From Collinsella aerofaciens (GTDB lineage: Bacteria; Actinomycetota; Coriobacteriia; Coriobacteriales; Coriobacteriaceae), in NCBI RefSeq assembly GCF_015552075.1, contig NZ_JADNDZ010000082.1, forward strand, positions 1 to 58,508: a stretch of DNA of 58,508 nucleotides, given 5' to 3'. The notes under the pieces are model-generated. The model was not told the origin of the DNA, searched no databases, and saw only the letters and a program-made list of their open reading frames with translations. The position numbers and the translations under genes are program-made. Numbering within the stretch: position 1 is the stretch's first letter; each line of letters starts with the position of its first letter. Positions 44,020 to 54,100 of the stretch are shown here, one piece after another.

Positions 44020-44490
44020 GTGGATACCCTTCCCATCACCACACCGCGCCAAGCTGGCATCTACGTGCGCCAGGCACGCGAGGCTCAGGGTCTCACCCGT
44101 GCCGCCCTCGCTAAAAAGGCCGGTGTTTCGGAGCGCCTGCTCGCATCGCTCGAGCTGGGAGATGCCACGGGCATTCGGCTCGACAAGCTGCTGGCGGTTT
44201 TCGGTGCTCTTGGACTGGCACTCGCCGCTCAAGGGGATATCGACGAATCGAAAAACGAGCAACCAGTCGACGCCCCGCATGCTGATTTGCAACCTCGTAG
44301 CACCCCCAGGCGCCATCACGCTCAACGTTTTCACCATCGCAACCGTCGCAACGCAGCCATTCCGGCTCTCGCAGATGTCCCCTTTACGTCCGAGCTCTAC
44401 GACAAGGCCTTCGCCGATTTCGCCATGTCCAATCTCGGAGTCTCGATTGCCGCAAACCCATCTGCCCAAACCAGACCCAAAGGGAGGTAG
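44020..44490 (+). CDS. hipB: HipB-like XRE-family antitoxin
   Basis: A 156-residue protein whose N-terminal 70 residues form an XRE helix-turn-helix (IYVRQAREAQGLTRAALAKKAGVSERLLASLELGDATGI). HipB binds its operator and HipA. The C-terminal part (ADVPFTSELYDKAFADFAMSNLG) looks protein-like, while the middle (about 92-125; RRHHAQRFHHRNRRN) is odd in composition, so I cannot exclude a pair of compensating frameshifts. GTG at 44020 has AGGAG upstream. It ends four bases before hipA. Confidence 0.78.
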   Translation: MDTLPITTPRQAGIYVRQAREAQGLTRAALAKKAGVSERLLASLELGDATGIRLDKLLAVFGALGLALAAQGDIDESKNEQPVDAPHADLQPRSTPRRHHAQRFHHRNRRNAAIPALADVPFTSELYDKAFADFAMSNLGVSIAANPSAQTRPKGR

Positions 44491-44493
44491 CAA

Positions 44494-45798
44494 GTGGCCA
44501 GCAAAACGCTTCGGACCATTATTTGCGGCGTACCTGCGGGAACGCTCACACAAGATGAGAACGGTCTTGTCAACTTTGTCTACGATCGAGACTATGACGG
44601 GCCAGCTCTATCGACAAACATACCCGTATCAAATCGCATATACGGCCAACAGGTCATGAATCCGTACTTGTTTGGTCTTCTGCCCGACAGCGAGGACCAG
44701 CGAAAAGCGATCGCCGTCGAATTCGACACCAGGCCCAACAATTCCGTTGCTCTGCTCAGCCATATCGGACTCGACTGTCCGGGCGGAGTACAGTTTTGTG
44801 CCGAAGAAGACGTCGACGCCGTCCTGCATCGCGACGGCGAATACCGCCCTATAGACGACCACGATATTGCTCTCCGTCTCAAGTCGATCAGAGATGACCA
44901 CGAGGCATCGTGGATGGGTCTAGATGAAAGTTGGTCACTTGGGGGCAATCAGGGCAAGTTCGCTCTCGCCCTCATAGACGGTCGCTGGTGCGAATGCGTG
45001 GGTTCCTCGCCCACGACGCATATTTTCAAAAATGGCGTTATCGGATTTAAACTTGAGGCTCTTAATGAGTTTGTCTGCATGAAAAGCGCCCAGCGCGCCG
45101 GTATCGCAACGGCAAACGTCGAATATCGTATGTTTGAGGACGAACCTGCCCTCATTGTTGAGCGCTATGACCGCGTGAAAGTCAAAGACGGAACGATCAG
45201 GCGCCTACATCAAGAAGACCTCTGTCAGGCACTTGGGGTGATGCCCGCCCAAAAGTACACGGCAGACGGCGGCCCGACCACACGCGACATTCAAGAGCTC
45301 CTCGTAAATACGAGCCACCATCAACTTAACCTGTATCTGTTTACGCAGGTACTGTTCTTCAACGCCATTATCGGCGCACCGGATGCGCACGCGAAAAACT
45401 ATTCCCTGCTCCTTGGAAACGACGGCGCAGCCATGATGGCTCGTATGTACGATGTCGCGTCGGGTTTAGCGTATGAGCGCATGCGCCGCCGAGCGCGCCT
45501 CGCCATGAGCGTTGGCGGCGAAAATCGTGTGGGGCGCATCGGTCCAGGTGCTATCCGCCGATACCACGGTATGGGCGACCCCGCGCTGGAGGCGGCGCTC
45601 ACCGATGCCGGGCTATCCGAGAAGTTTTGCTTTGCGACCATGATGGACCTCGCCTACGAGGTACCCATTTGCATGGAAGAGGTCATGAACGAATACGCCG
45701 ACCTGCCCGGCATGGCGGACCTGCGCGAGCATATGCTCGGCCCCGTCTGCGAAAACTGCCAGCGCACCCTCGACCTCATCAAGGCGGATATGGGCTAG
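44494..45798 (+). CDS. hipA: HipA-family serine/threonine kinase toxin
   Basis: A 434-residue HipA. Family landmarks are PALSTNIPVS, NPYLFGLLPDSEDQR, SLGGNQGKFALAL (regulatory Ser/P-loop region), THIFK with the ATP-binding Lys, NEFVCMKSAQRAGI, VERYDR, LHQEDLCQALG, catalytic APDAHAKNYSL and metal Asp in MYDVASGL. HipA of E. coli phosphorylates glutamyl-tRNA synthetase and causes growth arrest and persistence; the target here is unknown. All catalytic residues are present, so it is probably active. GTG at 44494 has AGGGAGG upstream, four bases from hipB. Confidence 0.92.
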   Translation: MASKTLRTIICGVPAGTLTQDENGLVNFVYDRDYDGPALSTNIPVSNRIYGQQVMNPYLFGLLPDSEDQRKAIAVEFDTRPNNSVALLSHIGLDCPGGVQFCAEEDVDAVLHRDGEYRPIDDHDIALRLKSIRDDHEASWMGLDESWSLGGNQGKFALALIDGRWCECVGSSPTTHIFKNGVIGFKLEALNEFVCMKSAQRAGIATANVEYRMFEDEPALIVERYDRVKVKDGTIRRLHQEDLCQALGVMPAQKYTADGGPTTRDIQELLVNTSHHQLNLYLFTQVLFFNAIIGAPDAHAKNYSLLLGNDGAAMMARMYDVASGLAYERMRRRARLAMSVGGENRVGRIGPGAIRRYHGMGDPALEAALTDAGLSEKFCFATMMDLAYEVPICMEEVMNEYADLPGMADLREHMLGPVCENCQRTLDLIKADMG

Positions 45799-45819
45799 GT
45801 GTCTGTAATCTCCCATTTC

Positions 45820-45870
45820 CCAAAAGAAGAGAGAGGGGGCACCTGTCGCAAAGACCGGGTGCCCCCTCTC
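45820..45870 (-). terminator. Terminator between hipA and pepD
   Basis: GAGAGGGGGCACC (45831-45843) and GGTGCCCCCTCTC (45858-45870) form a perfect 13-bp stem. Read leftward it is followed by TCTTCTTTTG, so it mainly serves pepD, although it may also stop hipA transcripts. Confidence 0.75.
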
Positions 45871-45925
45871 GTAATGTCATTTGCAATCCGCTAGCACGTG
45901 GCTCGGACTGCTGCTAGCGCAACCT

Positions 45926-47383
45926 TTACGCAGCGAGGCGCTTGAGGACGTCGATGAGCAGCTCGTAGAAGCGCTCGGCAGAAGCGAGCTCCATGCTCTC
46001 GTCCGGGGTGTGGACATCGGAGAGCGTCGGGCCCACGGCGATGGCGTCCAGGCCGTGCAGGGCCTCGGCAAACAGGCCGCACTCAAGGCCGGCGTGAATG
46101 GACTCGATTCGCAGCTCGGAGCCAAAGAGCTCGCGATAGCTCTCGACAAAGACGTCGCGGACCGGCGAATGCTCAGCATAGCTCCAGCCGGGATACTCGA
46201 ACTCAAACTTGGCGTCGAAGCCCAGGACATCGGCCAGCGTCTGCAGGCGGTCCTTGAACTCGTTCTGCAGCGAGGTGATCGAGGAGCGCGGGGACAGCAT
46301 GATCTTGACCTGGTCGTCAGAGGTGGCAACCACGCCGATGTTGGAGGAAACCTCGACGGAGCCGTCGGTGGCGACGTTGCGGCGGATCACACCGTTGGGG
46401 GCAAGACGCAGAGCGCGAATAAGGGCAAGTGCGGACTTCTCGTCCATGGCCTCGACCTCAGTGTTGTCGGCAATCTCAACCGTGCAGGTAAAGCCGGGGT
46501 CGAAGACCTCGAGCTCGGCAGTAACGTCGGCGATGATGCCCTTTGCGATCTGGGCCGCGGCCTCGGCGGCAGCGTGGTCGGCGTAGACCAGAACAGCCTT
46601 GCACTCACGGTTGATGGCGTTGTCCTTGGTGCCGCCGTTAAAGCTAACGATGGCGGGCTCGCCGGCAACCATCAGGCGGTCGATGATGCGGGCCATGATG
46701 AGGTTGCCGTTGCCGCGCTCCAGGTTGATATCGCTGCCGGAGTGGCCGCCCAGCAGGCCGGAGATGTCGAGCGTGAGGGTGCTACCGGTCTTGTGCTCGC
46801 GCGCGATCGGGCAGGTGTAGGTAACGACGACACCGCCGGCGCAGCTGACGGTAGCAACGCCCTCTTCCTCGGAGTCAAGGTTAATCATGGTGCGGGCGCT
46901 AATCTGGGACTTGTCGAGCGTCTCGGCGCCGACCAGGCCAGTCTCCTCGTCGGTGGTGAATACGCACTCGAGGGCGGGGTGAACGATCGAATCGTCATCG
47001 AGAACAGTGAGCATCAGAGCGACGGCAATACCGTTGTCGGCGCCCAGAGTGGTACCGTTAGCGGTGAGGACGCCGTCCTTGACGACCAGGTCGATACCAT
47101 CGGTCGTAAAGTCGTGCTCAACGGAGCCCAACTTGTCGCACACCATATCGATGTGGCCCTGCAGCATCACGGTCGGGGCATTCTCGGCGCCGGCAGATGC
47201 GGGCTTGCGAATGATGACGTTGTAGACCTCATCCTGATACACATCGAGACCGCGCTCCTTGGCAAACGCGACCAGGAAATCGCTGATGCCCTTCTCGTTG
47301 CCAGACCCACGGGGGATCGCGCTGACCTCCTCAAAGAAATGGAACAGCTGGGCGGGCTCGTAGCCGGTAATCTTGTAGTCCAT
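45926..47383 (-). CDS. pepD: Aminoacyl-histidine dipeptidase PepD (M20 family)
   Basis: A 485-residue cytosolic dizinc dipeptidase that cleaves Xaa-His and other dipeptides. Metal and catalytic motifs are LQGHIDMV, TTLGADNGIAVA, TTDEETGLVGAE, NLDSEEEG and the C-terminal DVHTPDE. A lid/dimerisation domain interrupts the catalytic domain (LLGGHSGSDINLERGN). ATG at 47383 has AAGGAGG upstream; six extra upstream codons lack a ribosome site. Confidence 0.94.
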   Translation of the reverse strand: MDYKITGYEPAQLFHFFEEVSAIPRGSGNEKGISDFLVAFAKERGLDVYQDEVYNVIIRKPASAGAENAPTVMLQGHIDMVCDKLGSVEHDFTTDGIDLVVKDGVLTANGTTLGADNGIAVALMLTVLDDDSIVHPALECVFTTDEETGLVGAETLDKSQISARTMINLDSEEEGVATVSCAGGVVVTYTCPIAREHKTGSTLTLDISGLLGGHSGSDINLERGNGNLIMARIIDRLMVAGEPAIVSFNGGTKDNAINRECKAVLVYADHAAAEAAAQIAKGIIADVTAELEVFDPGFTCTVEIADNTEVEAMDEKSALALIRALRLAPNGVIRRNVATDGSVEVSSNIGVVATSDDQVKIMLSPRSSITSLQNEFKDRLQTLADVLGFDAKFEFEYPGWSYAEHSPVRDVFVESYRELFGSELRIESIHAGLECGLFAEALHGLDAIAVGPTLSDVHTPDESMELASAERFYELLIDVLKRLAA

Positions 47384-47539
47384 GGTGCCTCCTTGGCGCA
47401 ACTGGTTAGACAGTAAGACATGCGACTTGTATATTCCCAGACTTTACGTGCATAAACCAGTCGAAAACGCCGAGCGCCCTCGCATCATCGGCTAACGGTG
47501 GACCGCATAGCGTAACGGTCACAACTTCGCAGTTCTACA

Positions 47540-47571
47540 AATCGAGGCGCCCTTGCCAGAGCGCCTCGATT
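47540..47571 (-). terminator. Probable terminator after clpC
   Basis: AATCGAGGCGC and GCGCCTCGATT form a perfect 11-bp stem with a 10-nt loop, 26 bp past the clpC stop; read leftward, TTGTAG follows. Confidence 0.6.
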
Positions 47572-47596
47572 GCGCGTATCAAATTGTCGCCACGCC

Positions 47597-50239
47597 CTAC
47601 AGCGCGCCGGAACCGGCTTGCATCATGCCGCCGGGGCCCGAGGTCACGCCGCCGCTCACGGACGCGGCGTTGCCGGTGTGCGGTGCCGCCGGGGCGGTAT
47701 CGCCACCGAGCGTGCCCGCCGGACGCGGTGCCGGGATCTCGCCCGTGCCGTGGCTAAAGACAAACTTGCCATCGGCCACGTCGCACAGGACGGTATCGCC
47801 CTCGCCCCACTCGCCGGCCAGAAGCTCCTCGGACAGCGGGTCCTCGATGAGCTTTTGAATAGCACGGCGCAGCGGACGCGCACCGTTGGTGAGGTCGGTG
47901 CCCTCGGCCACGATCTTGTCATAGGCCGCATCGGTGAGCTTGATGTTCATGCAGTTGGCAATCAAACGCTGACGCAGGTCGTCCACCAGCAGGTGCGCGA
48001 TCTTGGTGAGATTCTCACCCGAGAGCTTCTGGAACACCACAATGTCGTCGATACGGTTGAGCAGCTCGGGGCGGAACAGGCGCTTGAGCTCGCCCATCGC
48101 GCGGCCGCGGATCTCACTCGACGTGAGGCCCTGCTCGCCGGTGGTGCCAAAGCCCACGCTCGCATCCTGCGCAATCTCGCGAGCGCCCACGTTGGACGTC
48201 ATGATGATCACGGTGTTGCGGAAGTCGACCGTCTTGCCCTGGCTATCGGTCAGGCGGCCCTCCTCCAGCACCTGCAGCAAGATGTTGAAGATATCGGGGT
48301 GCGCCTTCTCGATCTCGTCGAACAGCACGACCGAGTACGGGTGACGACGAACGGCCTTGGTGAGCTGGCCGCCCTCGTCGTGACCGACGTAACCCGGAGG
48401 GCTACCGATGAGCTTGGAGACCTCGAACTCGCTACCGAACTCGGACATGTCGAAGCTGATGAGCGCATCCTTGCTGCCAAAGAGGTACTCGGCGAGCGTC
48501 TTGGCGAGCTCGGTCTTGCCCGTGCCGGTGGGACCCAGGAAGATAAAGCTGCCGCCGGGGCGACGCGGGTCCTTGAGCGGCGAGCGGCTGCGGCGCACGG
48601 CCTTGGCAACTGCCTCGACAGCCTCATCCTGACCGATGATGCGCGTCTTGAGCACGCTTTCGGCCTGCAGCAGGCGACGGCTCTCGCTCTCGGTAAGCGA
48701 AGACACCGGCACGCCCGAAGTCACGGACACGATGTCGGCGATCTGGGAGACATCGATGGTGAGCGGGCTGGCGTCGAGCTCGGCGGTCCAGGCGGCCTTG
48801 GCCTCGGCGAGCTCAATCTCGGCGGCCTTCTGCTGCTCGGTGATCTCGGCGGCCTTGTTCATGTCGTCGCTCTCGGTGGCCTCCTGCGCGGCGGCCTTAA
48901 GCTCCTCCACGCGATGCTCGGCCTCACGCACCGGCTCGGGCGCGCGATTCGCGGCGATGCGAGCGCGGGCGCCGGCCTCGTCGATGAGGTCGATGGCCTT
49001 ATCGGGCAGGAAGCGATCCTGGATGTAGCGGTTGGAAAGGTTCGCGGCGGCCTCGATAGCACCTTGCGTATAGCGCACATGGTGGTGCTCCTCGTAGCGC
49101 GGCTTGAGCGCGGTCAGGATCTTGACCGTGTCCTCGACGCTCGGCTCCTCGACATCGATGGTCTGGAAGCGACGCTCGAAGGCCGGGTCCTTGGTGAGGT
49201 ACTTGCGGAATTCCTCGGCCGTGGTGGCGCCGATAATCTGGAAGGCACCGCGCGCGAGCACGGGCTTGAGCATGGAGCTCGCGTCGATGGAGCCCTCGGC
49301 AGAACCGGCACCGATGATGGTGTGCATCTCGTCGATAAACAGGATGACGTCGTCGGCTTCGGTGGCCTCCTGGATCACGTTCTTGAGGCGCTCCTCAAAC
49401 TCGCCGCGATACTTGGCACCCGCCACGAGGCCCGGCAGGTCGAGCGTCCAAATATTCTGGTTCATGAGGTTCTCGGGCACGTTGCCGGCTGCAATCTGCT
49501 GAGCCAGGCCCTCGACGATGGCCGTCTTGCCCACGCCGGGGTCGCCCAGAATGAGCGGGTTGTTCTTGGTGCGGCGCGAAAGAATTTCCATCATACGCTG
49601 GACTTCCTTTTCGCGACCGATTACAGGGTCGAGCTCGCCGTCGCGCGCCTTCTGCGTGAGGTTGGTCGCGAACTGCTTAAGTGTATCGGTGCCACTCCCC
49701 TTTTGCTGAGAGGCATCCGAGCCGCTAAAGAACGGCAGGCCCGCACCGGGACGACCGGCACCGGCGCCGGCGAGCGGACGCTTCTTGTCCTGGTCCTTGG
49801 CGGTGAGTTTCTCGATAGCCTTTTTGATGGAGGCGGACGACACACCCAGGCGCATGAGGATGTCCATGGCCATGCCGTTGCCCTCTTCGACGATGCCGAT
49901 CAGCAAGTGCTCGGTCGACACGTAGGTCTGGTTGTTCTCACGCGCCACGCGGAACGAACGCTCCATCACGCTAATGACGAGCGGCGTAAAGGCGAGCTTG
50001 GCCGCCTCGGTCTCCTCGCTGGGCTCGGGAACCGTGGTCTGGACCTCTTTGAGAGTATCCATGATGTCATCGTAGGAGATGTCGAGCGAACGCAGTGCCT
50101 CGGCGGCAATGCCCTCGTCCTCCTTGGCAAGCGCGAGCAGCAGGTGCTCGGTGCCCACCTTATTTGAATGAAGATCAAGCGCCTCTTGCTTGGCCATGGA
50201 CATGACCTTACGCGCGCGATCGGTAAATCTATCTAACAT
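47597..50239 (-). CDS. clpC: ATP-dependent Clp protease ATP-binding subunit ClpC
   Basis: An 880-residue HSP100 unfoldase that feeds ClpP. Two Clp N repeats ([27 protein letters not shown]) come first. Then D1 has Walker [14 protein letters not shown] and Walker [11 protein letters not shown], a coiled middle region around [17 protein letters not shown] resembles the UVR motif, and D2 has [13 protein letters not shown] and [13 protein letters not shown]. The C-terminus has an unusual Gly/Ala/Pro-rich tail of about 40 residues after the D2 small domain. ATG at 50239 has AAGGAA upstream. I see no clear CtsR box. Confidence 0.96.
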   Translation of the reverse strand: MLDRFTDRARKVMSMAKQEALDLHSNKVGTEHLLLALAKEDEGIAAEALRSLDISYDDIMDTLKEVQTTVPEPSEETEAAKLAFTPLVISVMERSFRVARENNQTYVSTEHLLIGIVEEGNGMAMDILMRLGVSSASIKKAIEKLTAKDQDKKRPLAGAGAGRPGAGLPFFSGSDASQQKGSGTDTLKQFATNLTQKARDGELDPVIGREKEVQRMMEILSRRTKNNPLILGDPGVGKTAIVEGLAQQIAAGNVPENLMNQNIWTLDLPGLVAGAKYRGEFEERLKNVIQEATEADDVILFIDEMHTIIGAGSAEGSIDASSMLKPVLARGAFQIIGATTAEEFRKYLTKDPAFERRFQTIDVEEPSVEDTVKILTALKPRYEEHHHVRYTQGAIEAAANLSNRYIQDRFLPDKAIDLIDEAGARARIAANRAPEPVREAEHRVEELKAAAQEATESDDMNKAAEITEQQKAAEIELAEAKAAWTAELDASPLTIDVSQIADIVSVTSGVPVSSLTESESRRLLQAESVLKTRIIGQDEAVEAVAKAVRRSRSPLKDPRRPGGSFIFLGPTGTGKTELAKTLAEYLFGSKDALISFDMSEFGSEFEVSKLIGSPPGYVGHDEGGQLTKAVRRHPYSVVLFDEIEKAHPDIFNILLQVLEEGRLTDSQGKTVDFRNTVIIMTSNVGAREIAQDASVGFGTTGEQGLTSSEIRGRAMGELKRLFRPELLNRIDDIVVFQKLSGENLTKIAHLLVDDLRQRLIANCMNIKLTDAAYDKIVAEGTDLTNGARPLRRAIQKLIEDPLSEELLAGEWGEGDTVLCDVADGKFVFSHGTGEIPAPRPAGTLGGDTAPAAPHTGNAASVSGGVTSGPGGMMQAGSGAL

Positions 50240-50430
50240 GCTCGTTTCCTTACATGAGTTCATCGAAATCAAAAGCCCGCCCGTCGGCGGCGCTTTTGTC
50301 TCTTTACCCACAGGTTGTCTATGTTAACAGCTGGAGGAATATCTATAAACCCGGCTCACATGAATGCAGGTTATGACCGCATCGCGGGACTCACCGCGCG
50401 ATGCGCGACAGGCGCCCCGCAAGAGAAACC

Positions 50431-51120
50431 CTAGGCGTCTTTCACCACGTCGGGACTCGTCGCACGCGATGCGCGATAGGCATCGGCCTCCTTGGAGACG
50501 CGTTCGAGCAGTTCGGATGTATCGACGCCCTCGACTTGCGCGACCGTTTCCACCGTCTGCATGGCGACCGCCCTCAGGTACGCGCACGCGCTGTCCCCCA
50601 GCCGCTCGAGGTCTATCTCCTCGCCGCCCTCCCGGGCAAAGCCGACCGCCATCACAAAGCCCATGATGCCCGAGACCAGAAAGCCCACCGCAAAGCTCGA
50701 ATCTGCCTTGAGCTCTTCTCCGTCGGGGTGGACGATCTCTCTCACGCGGTCGATGATGATCGTATGGATGCCCTGCACGACCTGCTCGGCGGCACCCGCC
50801 CTCATGGTGATGACGATGCGCCGCAGCAGGCAGCGGACGTCGCGCCGGTCGAACGCCGAAAGGTCGCCCTTGCTCGAAAAATGCCAGAGGGCATCGGTGA
50901 TGAGCTCGTTATCCTGCAGCAGCTGGGCTATGGCGATGGCGACGAGTTCATCGAAATCGTGAAAATAGTAGTAAAACGTTCCGCGATTGCACTGGGCGGC
51001 GCGGGTCACCTCGCCAACCGACAGCTCGAAGATGCTGTTGTTCTCGATGAGCTCCCAAAACGCCTCGATGATACGGGTGCGTGCATCGGGCGCATCGGCG
51101 TCCTTACGCGGTCTCGCCAT
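50431..51120 (-). CDS. TetR-family transcriptional regulator
   Basis: A 229-residue repressor-type protein. TRIIEAFWELIENNSIFELSVGEVTRAAQCNRGTFYYYFHDFDEL is a typical TetR helix-turn-helix; the C-terminal ligand domain is not assignable. ATG at 51120 overlaps the end of the dehydratase-activase gene by 17 bases (another ATG lies three codons upstream), so the two are translated together. The perfect palindrome upstream of that operon is its likely operator, which would make it an autoregulator. Confidence 0.88.
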   Translation of the reverse strand: MARPRKDADAPDARTRIIEAFWELIENNSIFELSVGEVTRAAQCNRGTFYYYFHDFDELVAIAIAQLLQDNELITDALWHFSSKGDLSAFDRRDVRCLLRRIVITMRAGAAEQVVQGIHTIIIDRVREIVHPDGEELKADSSFAVGFLVSGIMGFVMAVGFAREGGEEIDLERLGDSACAYLRAVAMQTVETVAQVEGVDTSELLERVSKEADAYRASRATSPDVVKDA

Positions 51121-54100
51121 GCGCCTCACCGCACCCCTGCGCCTTGGCGTTCATGATGAGCATCTGAAGACGGTTCTCCACGTTGGCGAAGCTCACGTCG
51201 GGATCGTAGTCGAGCGGCAGGAACTGCGCCGTGGGATACTGCTCCTTGAGCGCATGGATGAGCCCGCGCCCCACGACATGGTTGGGCAGACACCCGAACG
51301 GCTGTAGGATCACGAAGTTGCGGCAGCCGCGCTTGGCGTGCTCGAGGATCTCCGCCGGAATCAGCACGCCCTCGCCCGCATCGAACGTATGGTGCAGGAT
51401 CTTATCGCTCGCGCGCACGAGCTCGGGCATGCGCGTCGGCGGCTCGTAGAGCGGGCTCGCCGCGCCCAGGCGGTCGCAACGGTCGTGCGCGAGCTCGAAC
51501 AGGTTGTCCGCTGTGGCGTACCAGGCCTTTTCGGGCAGCGACAGGTCGACGTGGAACTCGCGCGACTGCGCATGCTTGTAGAAATAGGTCTTGCGGATCA
51601 CGTCGGTCATGCGCGCCTCGATGACCTCGAGCCCGTTGTCCTCGAGGTAGCGCTCGATCTCGTGGTTGGCGCCGAGATGGAAATTGAGCAGGTACTCGCC
51701 CACGATGAGAACGGTCGGATGCGGGTTCGAGCGGTCGTACGGAACGGCGTCCATGATCGCAAGCGCGCGTTTGAAGCCCGTCGCCTGGCCTCTCAGCCCG
51801 GAGCGCTCCATGCCCTCGATAACCTCATCGAGCGCGCGGTCGAACGCAGCGTCCGCCGCGCCCTTCTCGAGCTCGTAGGGACGGATGCGCCTAAGCATGG
51901 CCTCGAGGGCATCGATCATGGGAAGACCGTAGGCGATCTGGATGCTCGGGCCAAGGCCGAGCTTGAAGCCCGGATGCGCATTGTGGGCATCGACGTCGTC
52001 GTTGGTGAGCACCGGGACATAGTCGTATCCCGCGTCGTCGAGCGCGCGGCGCAGCAGGGGCATGTAGTGCGTCAGGCGGCAGTCGCCGATATACTTGCCA
52101 GTCACCACGGCGACGTCGTGCGGGTCGTACTTACCGCTCTCGAGTGCCGCGAGCGCCTCGCCGATCACGATTTGCGCGGGGAAGCAGATGTCGTTGTGCA
52201 CATAGCGTTTGCCCAGGCGGATGGCATCCTCGCGCCCGATATCAAGGGCCTCGGCGCGCACGCCCTGATTGCGCATCGCCGCGGTCATGAGCCTGCAGAA
52301 CGCATGGGAGGTGTTGGGGACCAGCGCGATCTTGTCGTGCCGGTCGCGCTTGGTGTACTTGACCTTATACGGGTCGTCGAGCGGATGGACCGCGTGCACC
52401 CGGGCGCCCTCGGCACGCTCCTCCGCGCGACGACGGTTGACCGACTCGATAAACGAACGCACGCGAATGCCCATGGGACCGGCGACGTCGCTCTCATCGA
52501 GCTTGATCATCATCGGAACCTTGGAGCCCATCTCACCCATCATGCGCGCGATCTCGTCGGTGAGATACGCATCGTGGCCGCAGCCGAAGCTGCCCATCTG
52601 CACGAGCTCGAGCTCGGGCGTCGATGCGACGATGACCGCGCACGACAGCATGCGCGCATGGTAGTTGTTCACGATGTCGATGCGGCTGTTGGAAAGATCG
52701 ACGTTGCAGACCCCCGGCACCGCATCGGGCGTCAGCACGGGGATGCCGCGCTCAGAGAAGAGCTTGGGCAGCCCGTGGTTGACCAGCGGGTCGTTGTGGT
52801 ACGGGCGCGAAGCGATCACCACCGCGTAGCCGCCGTCCTCGCGCACGTTCTCGAGCACCTGCCTGCCGCGCAGCTGCAGCTGGTTCTCAAACGTCTCCTG
52901 CGCGCGGTCCGCCTGCTCGGTCGCCTTGGCAACCAGGTCGGCATCGATATCGAAGGTCTCCTTGCACCACGCCTTGAGCTGGCGGTTTCGGTCGCCCTCG
53001 TCGTACCAGTGGAACAGCGGCGTATCGAACGGAACGCCGAAACGCTCCTCCGGGTTATCGGAATTGCGCATCACGTAGGGGTATCCCTTTACGACGGCGC
53101 ACATCCACTCGCTGGTAGAGGCGGTGTTTTCGGTGGGCACCGTCGTGATGATGGGCATGAAGATGCGGTCGACGCCGGCGTCGACGAGATTGCGGATGTG
53201 CCCGTGGACGAGCTTGGCCGGGAAGCACACGGTGTCGGATGTGACGTGCGCCAGACCGCGCTCGTACATCGCCTTGGTGCTGCGTCCCGAGACGCGCACC
53301 TTAAAGCCGAGCGTGCTGAAGAACGTCGACCAGAACGGCATGGCGTCCCAGAACTCGAGCACACGGGGAATGCCGATCGTGACATCGCGCCCCCCGCAGA
53401 CGGGAACCGTGGGGTACGACTCGAACAGCAGCTTCTCGCGGTCGACAAAGAGATTGGGGGCAGCCGCGGTCCGGTCGCGCCCCGTGCCGGGTGCCTGTGC
53501 CTCGCAAGCACCCTGCGGACGCAGCTCCTCCGCCGCGGGAACCTCGCGCACGAGCTCATCCCATGAGATGGCGCCGCCGCGCGGGCAGCGATTGCCCGTG
53601 ACGTAAAGCGAGCCGTCGCCAAATGCCACGACCGCGCGCTGGCAGCGGTTGTTGCACCGACGGCAGGTAACGCCGCCGAACTCGCGATGCTCGAAGCGCT
53701 CCACGGCATCGAGCCCGATAAACGACGTGCCGGCGTCGCCCTTGCGGCATTCCTCGCGCGCGAGCAGGGCGATACCGATAGCGCCCATCAGCCCCGGGTG
53801 GGGCGCACGCGTGACGGGTTTGCCCAGATACTGCTCGAATGCGCGCAGCACCGCGTCGTTTCGGAACGTGCCGCCCTGGACGACGACTTTGTCGCCCAGA
53901 CGGTTGAGATTTGAAACGCGAATGACCTTGGTGAACACGTTCTCGATAATCGAACGGCAGAGACCGGCCATGATGTCGCCCGGACCCTTACCGCGCCGCT
54001 GCTCGGAAACGACGCTGCTGTTCATGAACACCGTGCAGCGGCTGCCGAGAACGGCGGGGGCTTTGGACGAAAATGCCTCGGTCGCGATATCCTCAACGGC

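Noticed and set aside
47570-50167. An 865-codon open frame on the plus strand opposite clpC
   Set aside because: It mirrors the codon bias of clpC (GC-rich third positions leave the antisense frame open), has no ribosome site and no recognisable protein pattern. The same holds for long antisense frames at 2276-4075, 10863-12803, 13699-15321, 39115-40704 and 51338-53566.
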